From: Corynebacterium sp. HS2168-gen11
GTDB lineage: Bacteria; Actinomycetota; Actinomycetes; Mycobacteriales; Mycobacteriaceae
Assembly: GCF_024834075.1 (NCBI RefSeq)
Contig: NZ_JANUXR010000001.1
Coordinates: forward strand, 124,001-188,000
DNA length: 64,000 bases
Direction: 5' to 3'
The position numbers were made by a program, and so were the translations under genes. A model generated the notes under the pieces. The model saw only the letters and a program-made list of their open reading frames with translations, was not told where the DNA came from and did not search any database. Shown in pieces: positions 56,551-64,000 of the stretch. Position 1 is the stretch's first letter, and the number at the start of each line of letters is the position of its first letter.

Positions 56551-57372
56551 TTATGCATCTTCGGCATCGTCTTCGTCATCGAAAGAGGCTTCAAGCGCTT
56601 CTGCGTCTTCGAAATAAAACTCGTCATCGTCATCATCTTCGTCATCAGTGCCGAAAAGATCGTAGAGTTCTGCTTCGTCTTCATCAATAACCGCACCCAG
56701 CTGATTTTCCCACAGTTCAGCATTATCCGCGGCAAGAGAAATAACATCAAAAAGTTTATCGAAATCATCAAAAACGCCAAGTTCAAGGGTTTCTACACGG
56801 TTTTCGATCAGGGCATCTGTCAGCTCTTCAAGCAATTCGGCGATCTCACGCTCGTTCATGCCAGCCGCTTGTGCCCGCTCCAGCGCGAGCTCTTGTGCGT
56901 CTTCCAATGCATCTTCAAATCCAATACCAACGGTTTCAAAAGACACATGTGCAACTGGATTTTGGTCGACAACATCAAAGCCGACTCGCAGCACACCAGA
57001 ATCAGTCAATGGTGCCCAGACAGTGTTATCGGAGTCGATACCTTGTTCAAATTCAATATCCTCGATGCGTTCATCAGTGCCTTCAAGCAGATCACGCATC
57101 ACGGTGACAATTTGATCAGTAACCACATACGAAGCAACGGTGGTCACTGCATCTTCAACCGAAAAGACTACCGAAGTCAATACTGCGTCGAAATCATCGT
57201 CTTCACTATCCGCAGTTGCAATATATACATTCGCTGCAGGCAGAAGCGGATCAATTTCATGAAACTGCACTTCTAATTCCGGCGAAATTGGAACGAACAA
57301 AATATCGTTATGGACACGAGACTCAATACCGTCTGCATCTAAGGCATTGGCTATATCTTCAAAAAAGCTCAT
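56551..57372 (-). CDS. Conserved acidic cytoplasmic protein of unknown function
   Basis: 273 residues, start ATG 57372 (MSFFEDIANALDADGIESRV). Strongly acidic throughout, ending in an almost pure Asp/Glu tail (DDEDDDDDEFYFEDAEALEASFDDEDDAEDA). The N-terminal ~150 residues (ALDADGIESRVHNDILFVPISPELEVQF) resemble a YbjN-like fold. A helical middle segment (ALEDAQELALERAQAAGMNEREIAELLEELTDALIENR) follows. No transmembrane or catalytic motif. Such acidic proteins can act as chaperones or partners of basic proteins, but nothing here shows a partner. Confidence 0.8.
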   Translation of the reverse strand: MSFFEDIANALDADGIESRVHNDILFVPISPELEVQFHEIDPLLPAANVYIATADSEDDDFDAVLTSVVFSVEDAVTTVASYVVTDQIVTVMRDLLEGTDERIEDIEFEQGIDSDNTVWAPLTDSGVLRVGFDVVDQNPVAHVSFETVGIGFEDALEDAQELALERAQAAGMNEREIAELLEELTDALIENRVETLELGVFDDFDKLFDVISLAADNAELWENQLGAVIDEDEAELYDLFGTDDEDDDDDEFYFEDAEALEASFDDEDDAEDA

Positions 57373-57938
57373 GATCTTCTATACGTCCTTGTCAAAGCCG
57401 GAACGGACACTGCTACTTGCAGATAACTATAAGCGTAGCGGTAACTGAGAACTTTGGGTACACATTTTCTCCATTGATTTATCTCAATTTTGTTCTGTAC
57501 ACACCAAAATCATGACATACCTGCGAAATATCTGTTTTGTAACGATCAGCATCGGGATAAAAAATAGGCCGCAGTGTTCATCTTCCCATCTTTTACCACT
57601 TTTATTCTTCACGATACCCAACACTCGCCACTAGCGACGCAGTAGTAATACAGTAACAAAGCAGCATCGTTCAAACTTATTACCTTGCTAATCGCATCAC
57701 AGCACACGCGTGAAACATTCCTCGCATCTGCTGCTCACTCACAAACTACCAGCCCTCACAACCTGCCACTGACCTATCACCGATATTCTTGCCCCAACAT
57801 CAGCCATCCTCAGGTATTTCATTCTGCAGTACCATCGACCGACTTTATACTTTCGCCACAACAAGATTCCTGCACGTAACGGAAATTCTCACTACGCTAG
57901 AAGATACAAATGCTAAATAAATATGAAAGAACATCATC
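57373..57938. other. Gene-free divergent region
   Basis: About 565 bases between the acidic-protein gene and the plus-strand gene at 57939. The frame at 57685 has no ribosome site. No strong hairpin or regulator site was recognised. Confidence 0.4.
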
Positions 57939-58658
57939 ATGGCTAAACTCAACCCAACCATTACTTCTATTTTAGATTCCAACTCCAATGCGATTCTGGC
58001 TGATAAAGGATTTATGGCGAAATTTTTTATTCAATCTTTAGAAAAAGCTGTCAATCTACAGTCCGGTGTCATCAAGAAATATGTCGACTGGTTGCAAACG
58101 AAAAACCCAGAAAGCACTCCTGCAGAGATTCAAAAACATCTTGATCGTCGTTTTATTCAAACGGTGACAGGTTCAGGTGCTGGTGTGGGATTAACCTCGG
58201 CAATACCAGGTGTTGGGCTTTTCACTGGTGCTGCGGCAGTCAGTGCAGAAAGTCTATTCTTCCTCGACGCTGCTGCCACCTACGCAGTTGCCTCTGGTTA
58301 TCTTCGGGGAGTTGATATTGATGATCCGGAGCGTCGCAAAGCATTAGTGATCATCGCTTTGCTTGGTTCGGAAGGCACTGCACTTAGCCAGGCATTATTG
58401 TTAAACGATTCACTCATGGGCGTCGTGAAGCATGCAAGCACCTCAAAGCTTGTCGATTTCAACGGTGTAGTCGTCACCTTAGCGGTGAAGCAATTGCGCA
58501 AGTCGCTACACATGTCCTGGCTGGGCAAATTATTGCCACTTGGCATTGGCGCCGTGGCAGGTTCTATGGCAAATAAAAAGCTTGCACGAACCGTTGTGAA
58601 GCATGTTCATAAAGCAATGGGACCGATTCAATCGCATACTGGCGAAATTCGCGCTTAA
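57939..58658 (+). CDS. EcsC-like conserved protein upstream of odhA
   Basis: 239 residues (MAKLNPTITSILDSNSNAIL). The centre is Gly/Ala-rich and weakly hydrophobic: TVTGSGAGVGLTSAIPGVGLFTGAAAVSAESLFFLDAAATYAVASGYLRGVD near residues 72-125, and GKLLPLGIGAVAGSMANKKLARTV near 197-220. This pattern recalls EcsC-family proteins, which are of unknown function. The same gene stands beside the 2-oxoglutarate dehydrogenase gene in other Corynebacteriales as a conserved membrane-associated protein. It is 520 bases before odhA, so probably a separate transcript. Confidence 0.7.
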   Translation: MAKLNPTITSILDSNSNAILADKGFMAKFFIQSLEKAVNLQSGVIKKYVDWLQTKNPESTPAEIQKHLDRRFIQTVTGSGAGVGLTSAIPGVGLFTGAAAVSAESLFFLDAAATYAVASGYLRGVDIDDPERRKALVIIALLGSEGTALSQALLLNDSLMGVVKHASTSKLVDFNGVVVTLAVKQLRKSLHMSWLGKLLPLGIGAVAGSMANKKLARTVVKHVHKAMGPIQSHTGEIRA

Positions 58659-59178
58659 AACGCAACCCACCGCAAGGATTGCTGGAAAGCATTTTTAGCA
58701 ATCACTAACTTGCAGCCATGCAAGATTACCTCACAGACTCCCCCACTATGTGAACATGATCTTAAGCATTCAGGCCACCCCCTATCCGCCACCCACTCAT
58801 ACTGAGGTAACGTTCACAGCCATACATTCAAGTGAGCTATGCCATATTTTAATAAGGTCATTTTTGAATCGTCGCAGACAAGCATCATACGTCGCAAACC
58901 TGACTTTTGACGCTTATCGACGACTCCACGGTGACATCTTCTTCACATCAATTCCCCACCCACTACATCCTTTCGGGGGTAGTTATCTCACACTCTGGCA
59001 GGCCAGCGGCCTTTAAAATACCTGTTTATAAAAAAGTTGTGAAACTGATAACACAGACACCTAAAATGATCATGAATGCCATTGCAGCAAGTAGCCTAAA
59101 ACTATTAGCCTGTAGTGAGCTATAAATCTGCGAAATGATGAACAAACCTTTCACAAAGAAATGAGGCGAGCATCTGCC
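58659..59178 (+). promoter_or_regulatory. odhA upstream region
   Basis: About 520 bases without a supported gene. TGTGAAACTGATAACA (59038-59053) matches the GlxR consensus in 9 of 10 half-site positions, about 125 bases before odhA, fitting carbon control of the TCA cycle. A small inverted repeat GATTGCT (58677-58683) / AGCAATC (58697-58703) follows the upstream gene and may be a weak terminator. Confidence 0.45.
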
Positions 59179-62100
59179 GTGAGCAGCGCTAGTACTTTCG
59201 GTCAAAATCAATGGCTGGTCGACGAAATGTTCCAGCAGTTCCAACACGATCCACAGTCAGTAGATCCGGAATGGCGAACGCTCTTTGAAAAACAAAGTGG
59301 TTCATCACCTCAGGCACGTTCTACCGCTGCCGCAGCTGGAACCGCACCAACCCCTCCTGCCAGCTCGGCACCAGCTACAGGCAACCCGGTTGCCCCTGCC
59401 ACAGGAGCCTTTGCAACTAAAGCTGATCAGCACCGCGAAGATGCTGAGGCAAAAGCTGCCCAACAACAGGTGACAGCACGGAAGATGCAGCAATCACCAT
59501 TGTCCCGAATTAGTGATTTACCTGCTGCTGGCCAAAAGCCAATGAAAGGCATTTTTAAGGCAATCGCAAAGAACATGGACGAGTCTTTGGAAGTTCCAAC
59601 GGCAACTTCTGTTCGCGATATGCCAGTGAAATTGATGTTTGAAAATCGTGCAATTATTAATGCACACTTCAAGCGCACCAGCGGCGGCAAAGTTTCTTTC
59701 ACACACATCTTAGGATATGCCCTGATCAAGGCGATTATGGCCCATCCTGATATGAACAACCATTATGAGATCATCGATGGCAAACCAACTATCGTAGTTC
59801 CAGAGCATATTAACTTAGGCTTGGCCATCGATCTGCCACAAAAAGATGGCACTCGTGCACTTGTGGTTGCAGCCATTAAGGAATGCGAAACGTTAAGCTT
59901 CGCGGAATTTGTTGCCAAATATGAAGATATTGTGAAACGTTCTCGCGTCGGCAAGCTCACAATGGATGATTATGCTGGCGTTACGGTTTCGCTTACGAAT
60001 CCAGGCGGCATTGGTACCCGCCACTCTGTGCCACGTTTAACCAAGGGACAAGGTGCCATTATTGGCGTCGGTTCCATGGATTATCCAGCAGAATTTGCTG
60101 GCGCATCGGTAGACCGTCTGGCAGAACTTGGCGTTGGCAAGCTAGTCACGTTGACTTCCACCTACGATCACCGCATCATTCAAGGTGCAGAGTCCGGCGA
60201 CTTCCTGCGCACCATTAGCCACCTGATTATCGATGATTCCTTCTGGGATGACATCTTCGAGTCTGTGGGCATTCCATATGCACCAATGCGTTGGGCACAA
60301 GACTTACCAAACACTGGTTTGGATAAGAACACCCGCGTGATGCAATTAATTGAGGCATATCGCTCTCGCGGCCACCTGATTGCCGATACCAACCCACTGC
60401 GTTGGGTTCAGCCAGGTATGCCAGTACCAGATCACCGCGATTTGGACATCGAAACCCATGGCCTGACTATTTGGGATCTTGATCGTACCTTCCACGTTGG
60501 CGGCTTTGCTGGCAAAGAAACCATGACCTTGCGCGACGTACTGTCAGTACTGCGAAACGCATATACCTTGAAGGTTGGTTTCGAATACACCCACATCTTG
60601 GACCGCGACGAGCGCACCTGGCTGCAAGATCGCCTGGAAAAGGGCATGCCAAAGCCAACCAGTGCAGAACAGAAGTACATTATGCAGCAGCTCAACGCTG
60701 CCGAAGCATTCGAGAACTTCCTGCAAACAAAGTACGTTGGCCAAAAGCGATTCTCTCTTGAAGGCGCTGAAGCGTTGATCCCAATGATGGATGCGGCAAT
60801 TGATACCGCAGCTGGTCAAGGCTTGGATGAAGTTGTCATCGGTATGCCACACCGTGGACGCTTGAATGTGCTGTTCAACATCGTCGGCAAGCCACTGAAA
60901 ACTATTTTCACTGAGTTTGAAGGCCGTATTGAATCCAAGGCTGCTGGTGGTTCCGGTGACGTGAAGTACCACCTAGGTGCAGAAGGCACCCACCTACAGA
61001 TGTTTGGTGACGGTGAAATTAAGGTCACCTTGACAGCAAACCCATCTCACTTGGAAGCTGTGAACCCAGTGATGGAAGGTATTGCACGCGCAAAGCAAGA
61101 CTTGCTGGATAAGGGCGAGAACGGTTATTCCGTTATGCCACTGTTGCTCCACGGTGACGCAGCTTTTGCTGGACTTGGCATTGTGCCAGAAACCATTAAC
61201 TTGGCACAGCTGCGCGGCTACACGGTTGGCGGTACGGTTCATATTGTGGTCAATAACCAGATTGGCTTTACCACTACACCAGATTCTTCACGTTCGAGCC
61301 ACTATGCAACTGATATTGCAAAGGCCTACGGCTGCCCAATCTTCCACGTGAACGGTGATGATCCAGAAGCTGTTGTCTGGGTTGGCCAGCTGGCAACCGA
61401 ATACCGTCGTCGGTTCGGCAAGGACGTATTTATTGACTTAATTGCATATCGACGCCGCGGTCACAACGAAGCTGATGATCCTTCGATGACGCAGCCAAAG
61501 ATGTACGAATTGATCGAAGGCCGCAAGACCGTTCGTGACCAGTACATTGAAGATTTGCTTGGTCGTGGCGATCTTTCCAAAGAAGATGCCGAGAAGGTTG
61601 CACGCGACTTCCATGATCAAATGGAATCTGTGTTCAATGAAGTGAAGGAAGCTGAAAAAGCAGCCTTTACCCAGCAAGAAGGCATTACCGCTGCACAGCA
61701 GCTGCCACACGGCTTGGAAACTAATATCACCAAAGCTGACCTGCTCGAAATTGCGCAAGCATACGCGCAGGTACCAGAAAGCTTCACCTTGCACCCACGT
61801 GTGGCGCCAGTCGCGAAGAAGCGCCTGGAAGCTGCCACCCAAGGCGGAATTGACTGGGGCTGGGGCGAATTAATTGCATTCTCCTCCTTGGCAAATTCCG
61901 GCAAGCTGGTACGCCTGGCAGGTGAGGATTCCCGCCGTGGTACCTTCACGCAGCGTCACGCTGTAGTCTTCGATCCAACCAATGGCGAAGAATATAACGG
62001 CTTGCATGAATTAGCAGAAAAGAAGGGCAATGGCGGCAAGTTCTTGGTCTATAACTCTGCGCTGACTGAGTACGCTGGCATGGGCTTTGAATACGGCTAT

Positions 62101-62913
62101 TCTGTGGGTAACCCGGATGCAGTGGTGGCATGGGAAGCACAGTTCGGTGACTTCGCGAACGGTGCCCAAACGATTATTGATGAGTACGTCTCTTCCGGTG
62201 AAACCAAGTGGGGCCAGACATCTTCAGTAATCTTGCTCTTGCCACACGGCTACGAAGGCCAAGGCCCAGACCACTCCTCTGCTCGTATCGAGCGCTACCT
62301 GCAGCTATGTGCTGAAGGTACGATGACCGTGGCACAGCCTTCTACCCCAGCAAACTACTTCCACTTGCTGCGTCGTCACGCATTGGGCAACTTGAAGCGC
62401 CCATTGGTGGTCTTCACGCCAAAGTCAATGCTGCGTATGAAAGCTGCCACCTCCAGCGTGGAAGACTTCACTGAGACCAAGAAGTTCCAGGCTGTGATCA
62501 ATGATCCACGCTTCGTCAACCGTGATGGCGCGATCATTGGTGATGTGAATAAGGTCAAGAAGATCATGCTGGTCTCTGGCAAGCTGTACTACGAATTGGC
62601 AAAGCGAGCAGAAAAAGATAGCCGCGACGATGTTGCAATCGTGCGTATCGAAATGCTGCACCCAATTCCATTCAACCGCTTGCGCGAAACCTTCAGCATG
62701 TATCCAAACGCAGAAGAAATTCGTTTCTGCCAGGATGAGCCAGCAAACCAAGGTCCATGGCCATTCCTGAATGAACATCTGCGTGAGTTGATCCCGAACC
62801 TGCTGCCATTCAAGCGCATCTCGCGTCGTGCACAGGCTTCCACCGCAACTGGTTTGTCAAAGGTACACGCTGTCGAGCAAGAAGCACTGCTCAACGAAGC
62901 ATTCGCTGACTAA
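59179..62913 (+). CDS. odhA: 2-oxoglutarate dehydrogenase E1 with fused E2 catalytic domain
   Basis: 1244 residues from GTG 59179 ([21 protein letters not shown]), the start usual in corynebacteria; ATG 59161 would add six residues. OdhA oxidatively decarboxylates 2-oxoglutarate in the TCA cycle inside a mixed complex with pyruvate dehydrogenase subunits. A short E1 N-terminal segment and Pro/Ala linker lead to an E2 acyltransferase domain (~110-345) with its catalytic motif [13 protein letters not shown]. The full E1 then has thiamine-diphosphate residues ([21 protein letters not shown] ... [10 protein letters not shown]). The lipoyl domain is absent, as normal here; OdhI inhibits the enzyme by phosphorylation-dependent binding. 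A terminator follows. Confidence 0.97.
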   Translation: MSSASTFGQNQWLVDEMFQQFQHDPQSVDPEWRTLFEKQSGSSPQARSTAAAAGTAPTPPASSAPATGNPVAPATGAFATKADQHREDAEAKAAQQQVTARKMQQSPLSRISDLPAAGQKPMKGIFKAIAKNMDESLEVPTATSVRDMPVKLMFENRAIINAHFKRTSGGKVSFTHILGYALIKAIMAHPDMNNHYEIIDGKPTIVVPEHINLGLAIDLPQKDGTRALVVAAIKECETLSFAEFVAKYEDIVKRSRVGKLTMDDYAGVTVSLTNPGGIGTRHSVPRLTKGQGAIIGVGSMDYPAEFAGASVDRLAELGVGKLVTLTSTYDHRIIQGAESGDFLRTISHLIIDDSFWDDIFESVGIPYAPMRWAQDLPNTGLDKNTRVMQLIEAYRSRGHLIADTNPLRWVQPGMPVPDHRDLDIETHGLTIWDLDRTFHVGGFAGKETMTLRDVLSVLRNAYTLKVGFEYTHILDRDERTWLQDRLEKGMPKPTSAEQKYIMQQLNAAEAFENFLQTKYVGQKRFSLEGAEALIPMMDAAIDTAAGQGLDEVVIGMPHRGRLNVLFNIVGKPLKTIFTEFEGRIESKAAGGSGDVKYHLGAEGTHLQMFGDGEIKVTLTANPSHLEAVNPVMEGIARAKQDLLDKGENGYSVMPLLLHGDAAFAGLGIVPETINLAQLRGYTVGGTVHIVVNNQIGFTTTPDSSRSSHYATDIAKAYGCPIFHVNGDDPEAVVWVGQLATEYRRRFGKDVFIDLIAYRRRGHNEADDPSMTQPKMYELIEGRKTVRDQYIEDLLGRGDLSKEDAEKVARDFHDQMESVFNEVKEAEKAAFTQQEGITAAQQLPHGLETNITKADLLEIAQAYAQVPESFTLHPRVAPVAKKRLEAATQGGIDWGWGELIAFSSLANSGKLVRLAGEDSRRGTFTQRHAVVFDPTNGEEYNGLHELAEKKGNGGKFLVYNSALTEYAGMGFEYGYSVGNPDAVVAWEAQFGDFANGAQTIIDEYVSSGETKWGQTSSVILLLPHGYEGQGPDHSSARIERYLQLCAEGTMTVAQPSTPANYFHLLRRHALGNLKRPLVVFTPKSMLRMKAATSSVEDFTETKKFQAVINDPRFVNRDGAIIGDVNKVKKIMLVSGKLYYELAKRAEKDSRDDVAIVRIEMLHPIPFNRLRETFSMYPNAEEIRFCQDEPANQGPWPFLNEHLRELIPNLLPFKRISRRAQASTATGLSKVHAVEQEALLNEAFAD

Positions 62914-62925
62914 TCTTGCATAAAC

Positions 62926-62970
62926 AAACGCTGGTTATCATTGCTATTTCAGTAGTGATAACCAGCGTTT
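62926..62970 (+). terminator. Terminator of odhA
   Basis: A perfect 15-bp stem (62926-62940 with 62956-62970) and a 15-base loop, 12 bases after the stop. The T-run is short (GTTTATG). It can also act on the opposite strand. Confidence 0.85.
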
Positions 62971-63150
62971 ATGTATATTCACGTGCCATATCTATCCAAA
63001 GCTTATGAATATGTGCCAGTGCACGAATTTTCCGGTATATCTTGACGTGCACACGACTCGGCAGCGTCGCAAAGCATGCATGATCTTTGATTGAGTGTTG
63101 AGCGTGCACCTACACTAATCTGACTTACACGTGCAGTATGGGATGAATCG

Positions 63151-63834
63151 TTAAAACTCTAGACCTTGAGCATCTAAGAACTTAGCGACGACTTCGCGCG
63201 CAGAGCCGTTTTTTAATTGTGCGACCATCGCATCAAGGCGCTCATTCGTAATTGCACCAGAAATGATATTTAACACATTTCGTTCGTCACGATCGAGCAC
63301 AGAAGTTTGATACAGCGGCAAAATATGCTCTGGAAGTTGTGTGTTCGAATCATGACAGCCAATGGCATTCGATGGATCTGCGGCATTGAGATGATCAGAT
63401 AATTGCGCCATCACTGCTGCATAGAGTTCTTCACGCTGCTGATGAAAATCGGCATGCTCGCGTTCAAATTTCGCAACTAGCTCGGCTGCTGCAGGTCGGT
63501 TTAATTCCTCCAATAATGAACCGGTACATACAATTGCAACATTCGCATCAGCTTCTAAAAAACGAAATCGCGAACTTGTGCTACCAACAGCTTCCAACGA
63601 AAGAGAAACTTGGCGTCCGTGGCGTTCAAGTCCTTGGCGATACAATTCACCGAGGATTAAATGTTTATCTTGATCCGATTCAACAGTGACTAAGATGATG
63701 CGTGATTCATCAGGACGTTGACTACGTTGCGGTTCAAACACTTCAAGGTAACGACCGTCCACAGCAGCTGCAATGACGAACGTACACATCGCAAGACCGA
63801 GACCAGAAAGTACCCCCCGTGGCAGTTTCATCAC
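63151..63834 (-). CDS. Exported OpuAC-like (betaine-binding type) protein
   Basis: 227 residues. An N-terminal hydrophobic segment (GVLSGLGLAMCTFVIAAAVDG) serves as signal peptide or anchor; LAMC is only a poor lipobox. The C-terminal part, LDRDERNVLNIISGAITNERLDAMVAQLKNGSAREVVAKFLDAQGLEF, closely follows the closing segment of OpuAC/ProX substrate-binding domains. The middle has the AIVCTGSLLEELNRP type of strand. It is shorter than full binding proteins (~300), so it may be a reduced or divergent form. A truncated gene lies 56 bases upstream on the same strand, probably in the same operon. The ligand is unknown. Confidence 0.68.
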   Translation of the reverse strand: MMKLPRGVLSGLGLAMCTFVIAAAVDGRYLEVFEPQRSQRPDESRIILVTVESDQDKHLILGELYRQGLERHGRQVSLSLEAVGSTSSRFRFLEADANVAIVCTGSLLEELNRPAAAELVAKFEREHADFHQQREELYAAVMAQLSDHLNAADPSNAIGCHDSNTQLPEHILPLYQTSVLDRDERNVLNIISGAITNERLDAMVAQLKNGSAREVVAKFLDAQGLEF

Positions 63835-63890
63835 TGTATTCGTCTCCTTGAACGATTCAATCTTTTAGCTTTTACCCTAGCGAACTTTAC

Positions 63891-64000
63891 TTATACGCGT
63901 TGGACAAACGCCTCAAGTATTTCACGACCTTTACGAGCCTGGCTGCTTTCACAAATAATTTCATATCGTTGTGCAACTAACGCAGTTTCAGTAACAAACA
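63891..64000 (-). CDS. C-terminal end of an unidentified gene cut by the window edge
   Basis: A minus-strand frame enters from the right edge and stops at TAA 63891. The last 35 residues are FVTETALVAQRYEIICESSQ followed by ARKGREILEAFVQRV. This is too short to name. Same strand and close spacing (56 bases) suggest it is transcribed with the OpuAC-like gene. Confidence 0.5.
   Translation of the reverse strand, partial: FVTETALVAQRYEIICESSQARKGREILEAFVQRV

Noticed and set aside
57685..57879. 64-codon plus-strand gene upstream of 57939
   Set aside because: Ser/His/Thr-rich random-like sequence without start signals.

Overview
The window is a stretch of a Corynebacterium chromosome. The gene order argS-lysA-hom-thrB ... 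rho-prfA-prmC-tsaC-wecA-atpI-atpBEFHAGDC-(DUF2550)-nucS is the one known from C. glutamicum and C. diphtheriae. Other genus markers are NucS in place of MutS/MutL, a fused E2-E1 2-oxoglutarate dehydrogenase, a Rho with a long Arg/Asp-rich insert, and CRP/GlxR-type palindromes. The species cannot be fixed from sequence reading alone. I see no insertion sequence, prophage, integrase or CRISPR array.

Left third (1-25 kb, almost all minus strand). Read in the direction of transcription it begins with argS, lysA, hom and thrB (arginyl-tRNA charging, lysine and threonine synthesis). An acyl-CoA synthetase lies on the opposite strand. Then come rho, prfA, prmC and tsaC (termination and translation), wecA (decaprenyl-phosphate GlcNAc-1-phosphate transferase), atpI and the whole F1Fo ATP synthase operon. 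A strong hairpin terminator follows, then a DUF2550 membrane protein, the mismatch endonuclease nucS, a small Cys/His protein, a thiamine-binding-type protein and a CnoX-like thioredoxin/TPR protein cut by the left edge.

Middle (25-41 kb). A lactate-use module has two units: permease lldP behind a GlxR-like palindrome, and lutABC. A tRNA-Arg(CCG) and a MarR regulator with a large palindrome follow. Next is a compact minus-strand operon of four DNA-transaction genes: SNF2 helicase, SWIM zinc-finger protein, SbcD-like nuclease and SbcC/SMC-like ATPase.

Right third (41-64 kb). It holds putP, a secreted DUF1524/HNH-type nuclease, a small membrane protein, a divergent pair of cell-envelope proteins (trypsin-like protease and fibronectin-III protein, both with C-terminal membrane anchors), a DEAD-box RNA helicase with an RGG tail, an MFS exporter, an unknown gene under an apparent LexA box, and an ECF transporter (S, T and A components) in line with a nucleoside hydrolase. 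After these come an acidic protein, an orphan EcsC-like protein, odhA and a secreted OpuAC-like protein.

Most interesting points: (1) the ECF transporter plus nucleoside hydrolase resembles queuosine salvage islands, and its fused ATPase lacks the first Walker A; (2) an uncharacterised 175-residue protein has a near-consensus SOS box inside its promoter and probably a leaderless start; (3) the SNF2-SWIM-SbcDC operon; (4) two leaders, of rho and of the ECF S-component, that could form alternative RNA structures.
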